Below, one piece after another: positions 26,040 through 33,387 of a DNA stretch of 63,929 bases. Numbering within the stretch: position 1 is the first letter of the stretch; each line of letters opens with the position of its first letter. The notes below the pieces were generated by a model. The model was not told the origin of the DNA. It saw only the letters and a list, made by a program, of their open reading frames with translations, and ran no database searches. The stretch spans positions 1 through 63,929 of the forward strand of contig DFVG01000053.1 of NCBI GenBank assembly GCA_002379985.1, written 5' to 3'. The position numbers were made by a program, and so were the translations under genes. The stretch is from Flavobacteriaceae bacterium UBA4166. Its GTDB lineage: Bacteria; Bacteroidota; Bacteroidia; Flavobacteriales; Flavobacteriaceae.

Positions 26040-27107
26040 ATGAAACGCTTCGTATTTTCTCTGCTACTGGTGTGCGTTGGCTTGTGGACTCCCTCAAGTA
26101 GCGCACAATATCTCTTTGAAGGGAAAGTAGGTCCTGCTTTTCAGGAGGGAACCGTTTATTTGTCGCTAGTGGAAGATTATCGGAAGCTTTCCGGAGTATA
26201 TCACGAGCAGATCATCGCAAAAACAACACCCGATGAAGAAGGATACTTCCTCTTTGCGGGAGATAACCTGCCTTCAGAAAATAAAATATACAGAATTCAT
26301 GCCGATACTTGCGAGGATACCGATCAAAACCTAGCCCACATAACCGGCCATTGCCCCAATAGCGAAGAAGTACTTTTTATTGCGAATAACACCACCGCGC
26401 TCGAGCTACCTTTTGGGTTTGAACAGGAGATGTTTTGTAAGATCGTAACCCGCGATCGAAGTGCCGGCACCTTTCTAAAGATCGATTCCTTAAAAAATGA
26501 CATGCGCTATGCGTTTATGGAGTACCGAAGCGAAGCCAATCGAAAGGTCAATACGCAAAAATGGTTTCACATTTTACAAGAATATGGTGCACAATTAAAA
26601 GAACCGTTAGCCGAATTATACATCTACTCTTTTTTAAGTGACCGAAAAAGTGTGCTGCACTCGTATTATCTTACCGACCTCAACAACAATACCTATTATG
26701 ACCAACTCCTGGATCGATTAAAAGCGGACTATCCTGAAGCGCCCTACACCAAACAATACGAAGCCGAATTACGTAGCGATCGCTTTTTAATTTCGGAAAC
26801 AGTACACGACAACAAGCTTCCGTGGTGGGTCTATTTTCTAGGCGTGGTATGCCTCGTTTCAATACTGGGTAATCTGTATTTCTTCCGAAGTCAAAAAAAG
26901 CAAGCCTACACACAGCAAGAATTGCGACAGCGTCTTTCAGAACAAGAAGAAAAAGTACTACAACTCATCTTGCACAATAAAACGAACAAAGAGATCGCTA
27001 CCGAAATCTTTGTAAGCGTAAGTACTGTTAAAACACACATTAACAATCTTTACAGAAAGCTTGACGTAACGAGCAGAGAAGAAGTAAAAGAGCGGTTCCA
27101 AACGTAA
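26040..27107 (+). CDS. Membrane-tethered LuxR-type regulator with periplasmic sensor
   Basis: From ATG 26040 the product is 355 residues. It has a signal peptide (MKRFVFSLLLVCVGLW, ending SSSAQ), a periplasmic domain of about 240 residues, and one membrane segment at about 261-280 (WWVYFLGVVCLVSILGNLYFF). A cytoplasmic linker and a GerE/LuxR helix-turn-helix follow (LHNKTNKEIATEIF, VSVSTVKTHINNLYRKLDV). It is a one-component transmembrane sensor and transcription factor. The periplasmic part has four or more Cys in a cluster (DTCEDTD, GHCPNS, EMFCK), possibly for disulphides or metal. The ligand is unknown. A start at 25971 would place the signal peptide inside the protein. Confidence 0.87.
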   Translation: MKRFVFSLLLVCVGLWTPSSSAQYLFEGKVGPAFQEGTVYLSLVEDYRKLSGVYHEQIIAKTTPDEEGYFLFAGDNLPSENKIYRIHADTCEDTDQNLAHITGHCPNSEEVLFIANNTTALELPFGFEQEMFCKIVTRDRSAGTFLKIDSLKNDMRYAFMEYRSEANRKVNTQKWFHILQEYGAQLKEPLAELYIYSFLSDRKSVLHSYYLTDLNNNTYYDQLLDRLKADYPEAPYTKQYEAELRSDRFLISETVHDNKLPWWVYFLGVVCLVSILGNLYFFRSQKKQAYTQQELRQRLSEQEEKVLQLILHNKTNKEIATEIFVSVSTVKTHINNLYRKLDVTSREEVKERFQT

Positions 27108-27174
27108 ATCAAACGGGGGTCTAGCCCTCAATTCAACCCTATAACGCTTTCCTTTTTCGGTAAACCCGCTCACT

Positions 27175-27202
27175 TTTGAAGGACACTTCTAAAACCTTCA
27201 AA
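27175..27202. promoter_or_regulatory. Perfect 8-base inverted repeat abutting a start codon
   Basis: TTTGAAGG (27175-27182) and CCTTCAAA (27195-27202) are exact reverse complements, 12 bases apart. The right arm ends 1 base before the ATG at 27204. In RNA this would fold over the ribosome-binding region; as DNA it could be an operator. There is no T-run, so it is not a terminator. Confidence 0.45.
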
Positions 27203-27203
27203 T

Positions 27204-28103
27204 ATGTCAGTTTCCACTATGATCACCCAACTTTGTTTTCTTATTTGCGTTTCCGTTTCGGCACAACATTTTAACCAACGCATCACCGCAGCGGATGCTT
27301 CCGAAAAATTGCTCGGCCCCATCAATAAGGAGGCCTTGTCCTCAACACCATTTTCAGCATGGTTTGTTTCCGAAGAAGCCACCTATGCACCCGATGATAA
27401 CATTGTTTCATCCCTGCAACCCAATCTTTCCGAATACACCATTACCGCCTTTATGGGTACTTGGTGTGGAGATAGCAAACGCGAAGTTCCTCGATTCTAC
27501 AAAATATTAGAAGCAGCGGAGTTTCCGCTCGACCGCTTACAAATGATCGCATTGGACAATGAGCGAGAGGCGTACAAACAATCACCGGGCGGGGAGGAAG
27601 AAGGGATAGGCATTCATCGCGTTCCTACGTTTATTATCTACAAAGATCATCACGAAGTAGGCAGAATTGTGGAACATCCAAAAACCTCTCTAGAAGCCGA
27701 TCTGCTTGCCATCATTTCTTCGGAACCTTATGAACCTAATTATCCGGAAGTAACATTTTTAATGGAGCAATTAAAGAAACAGGGCATTCAGAGTTTAATT
27801 TCAAATAGCGAGAAGCTCGTCCCAAAACTTGCTTCTTTAACCGAAGATATACGCGGACTTCTAACGTATTCCAGTGTGTTATTATACTCTGAAGAACACG
27901 AGGCGGCTCTTGCTGTAGCAACACTCGCTACAAAAGTCTTTCCGAAGCAATACTACGCCTACGTCAATTTGGGGAATAAACTACAATATGTAGGAAAGAA
28001 AAACGATAGCATTAAAGCCTATGAAAAAGCGCTGGAACTGCGTCCTGACGATGAAAGTTTACAGGAAACCATCGCTTCATTAAAAAATAATTCCGCTCAT
28101 TAG
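27204..28103 (+). CDS. Exported thioredoxin-fold protein with C-terminal TPR
   Basis: The 299-residue protein has a signal peptide (MSVSTMITQLCFLICVSVSAQ) and a thioredoxin-like domain at about 50-170 with TWCGDSKREVP and IHRVPTFIIY. The usual CxxC is replaced by CGDS: the second cysteine is absent, so a classic dithiol exchange is not possible. The cis-Pro loop (RVPT) is intact. The C-terminal third has TPR-like helices (YYAYVNLGNKLQYVG, KAYEKALELRPDD). CGDS thioredoxin-like proteins are a known Bacteroidota group without an assigned reaction. Confidence 0.82.
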   Translation: MSVSTMITQLCFLICVSVSAQHFNQRITAADASEKLLGPINKEALSSTPFSAWFVSEEATYAPDDNIVSSLQPNLSEYTITAFMGTWCGDSKREVPRFYKILEAAEFPLDRLQMIALDNEREAYKQSPGGEEEGIGIHRVPTFIIYKDHHEVGRIVEHPKTSLEADLLAIISSEPYEPNYPEVTFLMEQLKKQGIQSLISNSEKLVPKLASLTEDIRGLLTYSSVLLYSEEHEAALAVATLATKVFPKQYYAYVNLGNKLQYVGKKNDSIKAYEKALELRPDDESLQETIASLKNNSAH

Positions 28104-28125
28104 GCCTGTCATTTTTTAGAAACTT

Positions 28126-28159
28126 TTGGGAGTAAAACGCTCGAAATAGGCTAATTTTG
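28126..28159 (+). promoter_or_regulatory. Promoter of lysS
   Basis: TTG (28126-28128), 23 bases, TAATTTTG (28152-28159), a perfect -7 box, with the ATG 19 bases further at 28179. Confidence 0.65.
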
Positions 28160-28178
28160 TGCCTTTAAATGACAACCC

Positions 28179-29873
28179 ATGCAACTTTCTGAACAAGAAC
28201 AAGTACGTAGAGAAAAACGCAAACAACTACAGCAAAAAGGCATTAATCCCTATCCGGCAGATTTGTTTCCTGTAGACACCCTGACCTCGGAGGCCAAATT
28301 GAATTTCGAAGAAGGAAAAAAGGTGATCATGGCGGGTCGATTAATGTCTCGACGTATTCAAGGGAAAGCCTCTTTTGCAGAGTTACAAGATTCAGAAGGG
28401 CGTATACAAGTATATTTCAATCGGGACGAGATTTGCCCGGGAGACGACAAAGAAAAATACAACGACGTCTATAAAAAGTTGCTCGATATAGGTGATTTTA
28501 TTGGGATTGAAGGCACATTGTTCATGACACAAGTGGGTGAAAAGACTGTGATGGTCGAAGATTTCACCTTACTGTCAAAAGCCTTGCGTCCCCTACCCTT
28601 GCCTAAAGTTGACAGCGAAGGGAAGGAACACGACGCCTTTAATGACCCCGAATTGCGATACCGACAACGCTATGCCGACTTGGTCGTCAACCAACATGTG
28701 AAAGACGTGTTTTTGAAGCGAACGAAACTCTTTAATGCCATGCGCACGTTCTTCAACGAACGCGGGTATTTTGAGGTAGAAACTCCCGTCTTGCAACCGC
28801 TTCCGGGAGGTGCTGCGGCACGCCCATTCGTAACGCATCATAATAGTTTGGACATTCCGCTATACATGCGTATTGCCAATGAATTGTATCTAAAACGATT
28901 GATCGTTGGAGGATTCGACGGTGTTTATGAGTTCAGCAAAAATTTCCGAAACGAGGGAATGGATCGTACGCACAATCCGGAATTCACAGCCATGGAGATC
29001 TATGTTGCCTACAAAGATTACAACTGGATGATGGATTTCTGCGAGCAATTGTTAGAATATTGCGCAACGCAGGTAAATGGTACTTCGGAAGTTACTTTTG
29101 GGAAACATACGGTCGATTTCAAAGCTCCATACCCCCGAGTAACCATGGCTGATGCCATTAAAGAACACACCGGCTTTGATATTCTTGGAAAAACCGAAGC
29201 CGAAATTCGTCAGGCGGCCTTAGAGATGGACATCGAAGTAGATGACAGTATGGGCAAAGGAAAGCTGATCGATGAGATCTTTGGCGAAAAATGTGAGCCG
29301 CATTTTATTCAACCAACTTTTATAACAGACTACCCGAAAGAGATGAGTCCGTTATGCAAGGAGCACCGCGACAACCCAGAGCTTACCGAGCGTTTTGAAT
29401 TGATGGTCTGCGGAAAAGAGATTGCCAATGCCTATAGTGAGTTGAACGACCCAGTGGATCAGCGAGAACGCTTTGAAGCACAGTTGAAGTTGGCCGATCG
29501 CGGTGATGACGAAGCAACGCAATTTATTGACTATGACTTTTTGCGTGCTTTGGAATACGGAATGCCTCCTACCAGCGGTATGGGGATTGGGATGGACCGA
29601 CTCGTAATGTTCTTAACCAACAATGCATCCATTCAGGAAGTGTTGTTCTTCCCGCAAATGAAACCGGAGCGCCGGGTTCAGGTGGATCTCAATGACGAAG
29701 AGAAACTAGTATTTGAACTGCTGAAAAAAGCAGAACGTATTCCGCTAGGAGAACTTAAAGAGCAAAGCGAACTAAGCAATAAAAAGTGGGACAAATCCAT
29801 CAAAACATTGACCAAACACAAATTGGCAAAGGTGGAGAAAACTGAGGATGGGCTTTTTGTAGAGTTACAATAA
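28179..29873 (+). CDS. lysS: Lysyl-tRNA synthetase (class II)
   Basis: LysS charges tRNA-Lys with lysine. The 564-residue protein has an N-terminal OB-fold anticodon domain (IMAGRLMSRRIQGKASFAELQD), class II motif 2 around FRNEGMDRTHNPEFT, and motif 3 GMGIGMDRL. It is about 60 residues longer than E. coli LysS. The extra C-terminal segment (LKKAERIPLGELKEQSELSNKKWDKS...) looks like a small winged-helix-type addition common in Bacteroidota. It has its own promoter and a shared terminator with the convergent YiaA/B gene. Confidence 0.96.
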   Translation: MQLSEQEQVRREKRKQLQQKGINPYPADLFPVDTLTSEAKLNFEEGKKVIMAGRLMSRRIQGKASFAELQDSEGRIQVYFNRDEICPGDDKEKYNDVYKKLLDIGDFIGIEGTLFMTQVGEKTVMVEDFTLLSKALRPLPLPKVDSEGKEHDAFNDPELRYRQRYADLVVNQHVKDVFLKRTKLFNAMRTFFNERGYFEVETPVLQPLPGGAAARPFVTHHNSLDIPLYMRIANELYLKRLIVGGFDGVYEFSKNFRNEGMDRTHNPEFTAMEIYVAYKDYNWMMDFCEQLLEYCATQVNGTSEVTFGKHTVDFKAPYPRVTMADAIKEHTGFDILGKTEAEIRQAALEMDIEVDDSMGKGKLIDEIFGEKCEPHFIQPTFITDYPKEMSPLCKEHRDNPELTERFELMVCGKEIANAYSELNDPVDQRERFEAQLKLADRGDDEATQFIDYDFLRALEYGMPPTSGMGIGMDRLVMFLTNNASIQEVLFFPQMKPERRVQVDLNDEEKLVFELLKKAERIPLGELKEQSELSNKKWDKSIKTLTKHKLAKVEKTEDGLFVELQ

Positions 29874-29898
29874 AAAAAGCCGCGGATGCGGCTTTTTT
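29874..29898. terminator. Bidirectional terminator between lysS and the YiaA/B gene
   Basis: An A-run, GCCGC (29879-29883), loop GGAT, GCGGC (29888-29892), then six T. The A-run immediately after the lysS stop gives the T-run for the opposite strand, so it serves both convergent genes. Confidence 0.9.
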
Positions 29899-29899
29899 C

Positions 29900-30376
29900 T
29901 TATGGAGTTTGAGACGCCTTTTGCCGATCTAAGAAATGAATATCGCGTGTATTTTTTTGTACAGCTACGGCCGAAAATAAGCTTAAAATAAACGTAATTC
30001 CGTAAAATCCTTTTTCGCTTAATTCTAAATCAGCGTTCCAGAGTCCGATGATCAATAATAAAATCGAAACAATGGTGGTAAACCAACTGATTCCGTAATA
30101 CACTTCAGTCACCGGAATCCCTTCCAGCTTATCTCGAACACTCTTCTGGACTGATACGACCGAGAAAAGGCCGAACATTAGAATAGTAAAATAATAGCCC
30201 TTTTCATTCAACCACATGCTCGAATTCCAGAGTCCCACACAGAAAGAGATCATTCCAATAAATAAGGCCGTCCAAGAAGCAGAAATAAAAGCTGGGGTTG
30301 GTCTGCAATTAAAAGGAGTCTGTTCCTTCAAATTATTTTTTGCTCTATTAGCAGTTTTGTCTTCAATAGTTTTCAT
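29900..30376 (-). CDS. YiaA/YiaB-family inner-membrane protein
   Basis: From ATG 30376 (MKTIEDKTANRA) the product has 158 residues. The longer frame from 30427 starts upstream of the likely promoter. It contains two tandem copies of the two-helix YiaA/B unit, each with LWNxxxxLxEKGxY followed by LFSxVxVQKxxRD. Four membrane helices are expected. The function of the family is unknown. It is a single gene, convergent with lysS. Confidence 0.88.
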   Translation of the reverse strand: MKTIEDKTANRAKNNLKEQTPFNCRPTPAFISASWTALFIGMISFCVGLWNSSMWLNEKGYYFTILMFGLFSVVSVQKSVRDKLEGIPVTEVYYGISWFTTIVSILLLIIGLWNADLELSEKGFYGITFILSLFSAVAVQKNTRDIHFLDRQKASQTP

Positions 30377-30401
30377 ATCAAATAATGTTATGATTCGAAA
30401 A

Positions 30402-30432
30402 CAAAGATGATAGAAAGGTGTTTTCAAGACAA
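30402..30432 (-). promoter_or_regulatory. Candidate promoter of the YiaA/B gene
   Basis: On the minus strand TTG (30432-30430), exactly 20 bases, CATCTTTG (30409-30402), one mismatch from TAnnTTTG. The ATG at 30376 follows 25 bases later, supporting that start. Confidence 0.45.
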
Positions 30433-30525
30433 CCCAATTTTTATACCTATCTTACGATTCAATAAGTATTTTTCAAACAATAATCTTAATTAAAAGTACT
30501 TTTATCTACATAATCTAACGATTCA

Positions 30526-31986
30526 ATGGACGAATTAATTGACATCATAGCTTTTCTTAGCGAACGAGAGCGGCAGCGTTTTATTCAATTTCAACAAACG
30601 CGAAATCAGCGAGGCGACACCAAGAATACAGAACTTTTTCGGCTGCTTTGCAAGAAGTCCTACGCCAATCTGGATACAATAATTTATGGGAAACCAGCTA
30701 AAAACAGCTTGTATGCATTGACCAAGCGATTAAAAGATAGCCTGATAGAATTTGTTGCGATCCGGAACTTTGAAGAAGAAAGCAGTGAAGAAATGTATAT
30801 TCTTCGAGGCTTGTTAGCGGCTCGTGTCTTTTTTGAACAACGACTATTTTCCTTGGCAATTAAAACACTTCGGAAGGCCGAGAAAGAGGCAGCAACGTTG
30901 GATGCCTATGCGTTGCTTTGTGAAATCTACCATACCAAAGTGCAATATTTAAATCACTACCCTTTTGAAACCTATAACAATACCATCACTACGTACCGCA
31001 AGTACGTGTTGGCACTTCAGCAAGAACATCAGATCAACATGCTATGTGCCCAAGTAGCGATGGTTTCTGAAGAGCATGATGTGGCTCCTTTCGCATGGCT
31101 TCAGAAGGAAAGACAGTTGAAGTTTGACGAAACAATTACCTATAAAGGCTATTTTTTGATGCTAAAACAAGTGTATCGTGTGGGAGAAAAAAACCGACAA
31201 TTTAATGAAGCGCATCATTGGATCACCACCTTTTTTTCCGCAGTAAACCGCAAGAAAGAATCAATTACAAAACATCGGTATTATTACAGTAGAATTTTGC
31301 TTTTGGTAGCCATTTCCCATTTTCGAAATAAGACATTTGAAACCTCCTTAAGCTTGCTTTCACAATTGGAGGAAGTATTAAAAACCATGTTGTTGCCTGG
31401 CAGCCAAAACCTGAGACAACAACTTCAACAGTACCGAGCACTCAATTATCTCTACAGTGGCGCCATAGAGAAATCTGTGGCGGTCCTTTCTGAAATTGAT
31501 AAGAGTACCCCCGAAGCTATGTTAATTCGGGTATTGGTATTTTTTCAGCAGGAGCAATTTGAAAAGGCTTACCGAGAATTGCTTCAGCTAAATCGCCCGC
31601 GCACTTACTATTTGAAGATATTTGGAAGCGCTTGGGTACTTCAGAAAGAACTCATGGAAATTTTATTACTTATGGAAAAAGACTTACTGGACCCGTTAGC
31701 TTCACGACTTAAAAGTTTCCGAAGAAAGCATCGAAATACACTAAAGATCATGGGAGAATCGAGAGCATTTGTTTTTCTTTCCTTAGCCGAAAAGTGGTAT
31801 GACAACCCATCGATAGCGACTTCGGAAGAATTTCTGCAGAAAATTGAGGGCTCCTTCGAGTGGCGCAGTTTGGAGGAAGAAGATCTTTTTGCCATCAGTT
31901 TTTACGCCTGGCTGAAGTCGAAAACGCTCCAACAACCCATATATCAGACTACTTTAGAGTTGATTCAAGGTGATGCTACCCACTAA
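30526..31986 (+). CDS. Helical TPR-like protein of unknown function
   Basis: The 486-residue protein has no signal peptide or membrane segment. It is made of repeated helix pairs (for example ARVFFEQRLFSLAIKTLRKA, QEQFEKAYRELLQL), giving a TPR/SEL-like superhelix, probably cytosolic and protein-binding. The N-terminus LSERERQRFIQF is reminiscent of small helical death-like or anti-sigma-type modules, but I cannot assign it. The 98 bases before it are AT-rich and show no clear promoter. It is convergent with the next lipoprotein, with a 15-base gap and no terminator. Confidence 0.72.
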   Translation: MDELIDIIAFLSERERQRFIQFQQTRNQRGDTKNTELFRLLCKKSYANLDTIIYGKPAKNSLYALTKRLKDSLIEFVAIRNFEEESSEEMYILRGLLAARVFFEQRLFSLAIKTLRKAEKEAATLDAYALLCEIYHTKVQYLNHYPFETYNNTITTYRKYVLALQQEHQINMLCAQVAMVSEEHDVAPFAWLQKERQLKFDETITYKGYFLMLKQVYRVGEKNRQFNEAHHWITTFFSAVNRKKESITKHRYYYSRILLLVAISHFRNKTFETSLSLLSQLEEVLKTMLLPGSQNLRQQLQQYRALNYLYSGAIEKSVAVLSEIDKSTPEAMLIRVLVFFQQEQFEKAYRELLQLNRPRTYYLKIFGSAWVLQKELMEILLLMEKDLLDPLASRLKSFRRKHRNTLKIMGESRAFVFLSLAEKWYDNPSIATSEEFLQKIEGSFEWRSLEEEDLFAISFYAWLKSKTLQQPIYQTTLELIQGDATH

Positions 31987-32001
31987 TGTTTGTCGCTGTA
32001 A

Positions 32002-33210
32002 TTATTCTTTAATGAAGATATCCTGCACCTCGTAGGGAACATCAATCTTTTCAATAATCTCATCGTTGTAATTTACGAATGCGACGGCATACCGATCTTC
32101 ATACGTATCGCCACTAGCATCAAACGCACGGTATTCATACGCATATATAACAACTTCGGCCTCTAAGTTGATGTATCGATCATGGATTCGAGATAATGAA
32201 TACCCATCACTTGCTTCGAGGGCATCAGCTAACGCATCGGGTCGAAATTTGCGTTTGGTCTTCGTTTCGAAATTATAGATTGAAGGAGAATAAAGAAAGA
32301 ATGTTGGTGGCGCGGCCGGTTCTAGATAGGCCATCTCAGCTCCTAGACGGTACGCCGTTGATTTCGCAAAACGACTATCGATGGGGTCGCCCCCGGAAAC
32401 CGTCTCTTCCCAAATTCCTTCAGAAAGATTATACTGAAGATATTGGTTCTCTTGAAATATATAATAGCGATCTTCTAATATCGCTTCTGCTCCGGTAACC
32501 CCGGGTAGCTCTAACTTGTGAACGTTCTCTGGGTTATATAGATCGATAATTCTTTTGTTAATGCCACTTACCCCGTCATCAAAGAACAATGCCAAGTGAT
32601 TGTTTTTGATAAAATTGAATTCTTGATTGAAAGGGTTCACCTGAAGCCACGGTTCAAACTCGATGGGCCCGGATGCCATTCCGGAGGGAATATCATACAC
32701 TTCGTAAAAATAGTTCTCGTCGACTGCGGGATCATAGTAGAACGTAATAATCTTATTTCCGCTACCGTATACATATCGACTTCCATCGGTAGGGATGTTA
32801 AAAAACCCTTGACGTTTTTGATGTATCCCTGAACTTAGCTCCATTTGAATAACCGTAGGTTCAGTGAAATTGTATGATGAAAATGATAATATTCCATCGG
32901 TGAGATTATAATGATAAAAACTTCCGTCGGCTCCGTAAGTTTGCGCTATGTTTAGAACTTCAGAAAATGCTGTCCCTCTTTGAATTTCTTGCGTAATTGC
33001 TTCTTTCATTTCATTTTCCACAAGCAATATGATGTCGAAATCAACAGTCGTTGTATAGCTATCTGTGGGTTCTGAAGTGTCATCCGTTTGAGAAGTATCA
33101 TCGGTTTGAGAGGTGTCATCGGTTGGGGTGGCATCTTCAGAAAAAGGACTATCGTCAGAACCGCATCCCATCAGAATCAACATCAATAATAAAGTAGTAA
33201 GGCGTAGCAT
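32002..33210 (-). CDS. Lipoprotein with repeat linker and propeller-like body
   Basis: From the ATG at 33210 (MLRLTTLLLMLILMGCGSDD) the product has 402 residues with Cys15 as the lipid site. An acidic Asp/Thr/Ser linker built from an 18-base tandem repeat follows, then a body of about 350 residues with repeated beta patterns (DGSRYVYGSGNKIITFYY, LEDRYYIFQENQYLQYNL) suggesting a propeller or similar fold. There are no catalytic motifs. The protein is probably on the cell surface, with the linker acting as a stalk. The function is unknown. Confidence 0.75.
   Translation of the reverse strand: MLRLTTLLLMLILMGCGSDDSPFSEDATPTDDTSQTDDTSQTDDTSEPTDSYTTTVDFDIILLVENEMKEAITQEIQRGTAFSEVLNIAQTYGADGSFYHYNLTDGILSFSSYNFTEPTVIQMELSSGIHQKRQGFFNIPTDGSRYVYGSGNKIITFYYDPAVDENYFYEVYDIPSGMASGPIEFEPWLQVNPFNQEFNFIKNNHLALFFDDGVSGINKRIIDLYNPENVHKLELPGVTGAEAILEDRYYIFQENQYLQYNLSEGIWEETVSGGDPIDSRFAKSTAYRLGAEMAYLEPAAPPTFFLYSPSIYNFETKTKRKFRPDALADALEASDGYSLSRIHDRYINLEAEVVIYAYEYRAFDASGDTYEDRYAVAFVNYNDEIIEKIDVPYEVQDIFIKE
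33074..33127. repeat. Three tandem 18-base repeats
   Basis: Units begin at 33074, 33092 and 33110, each close to GAAGTGTCATCGGTTTGA. On the minus strand they encode three TDDTSQ-like hexapeptides just after the lipoprotein's lipid-attachment site. Units differ at only a few bases, so copy number could vary between strains. Confidence 0.8.
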
Positions 33211-33262
33211 CCTGTAAAATTTCTGTGAAAATACCATTTAAATCTAACTTTTACGGATACAT

Positions 33263-33281
33263 ACCATTCTTGAATAATGGT
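33263..33281. promoter_or_regulatory. Short inverted repeat in the divergent lipoprotein/SIR2 intergenic region
   Basis: ACCATT (33263-33268), 7 bases, AATGGT (33276-33281). It is positioned between the two divergent starts and could be an operator for either gene. It is short enough to be chance. The rest of 33211-33387 has no perfect TAnnTTTG box; TATCTTAG lies near 33350. Confidence 0.3.
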
Positions 33282-33387
33282 TTGCGTTCCTATAAGAAAC
33301 AAATCACCTAGCATCATCGAAGAAACAAACTGAATATCAAACATTTCCTTATCTTAGTCTTAAACTCCCCACCCTTATTAGAAAGAT

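Noticed and set aside
33263..33281. Terminator between the lipoprotein and SIR2 genes
   Set aside because: The genes are divergent, the stem is only 6 bases and there is no T-run. It is kept only as a weak operator candidate.
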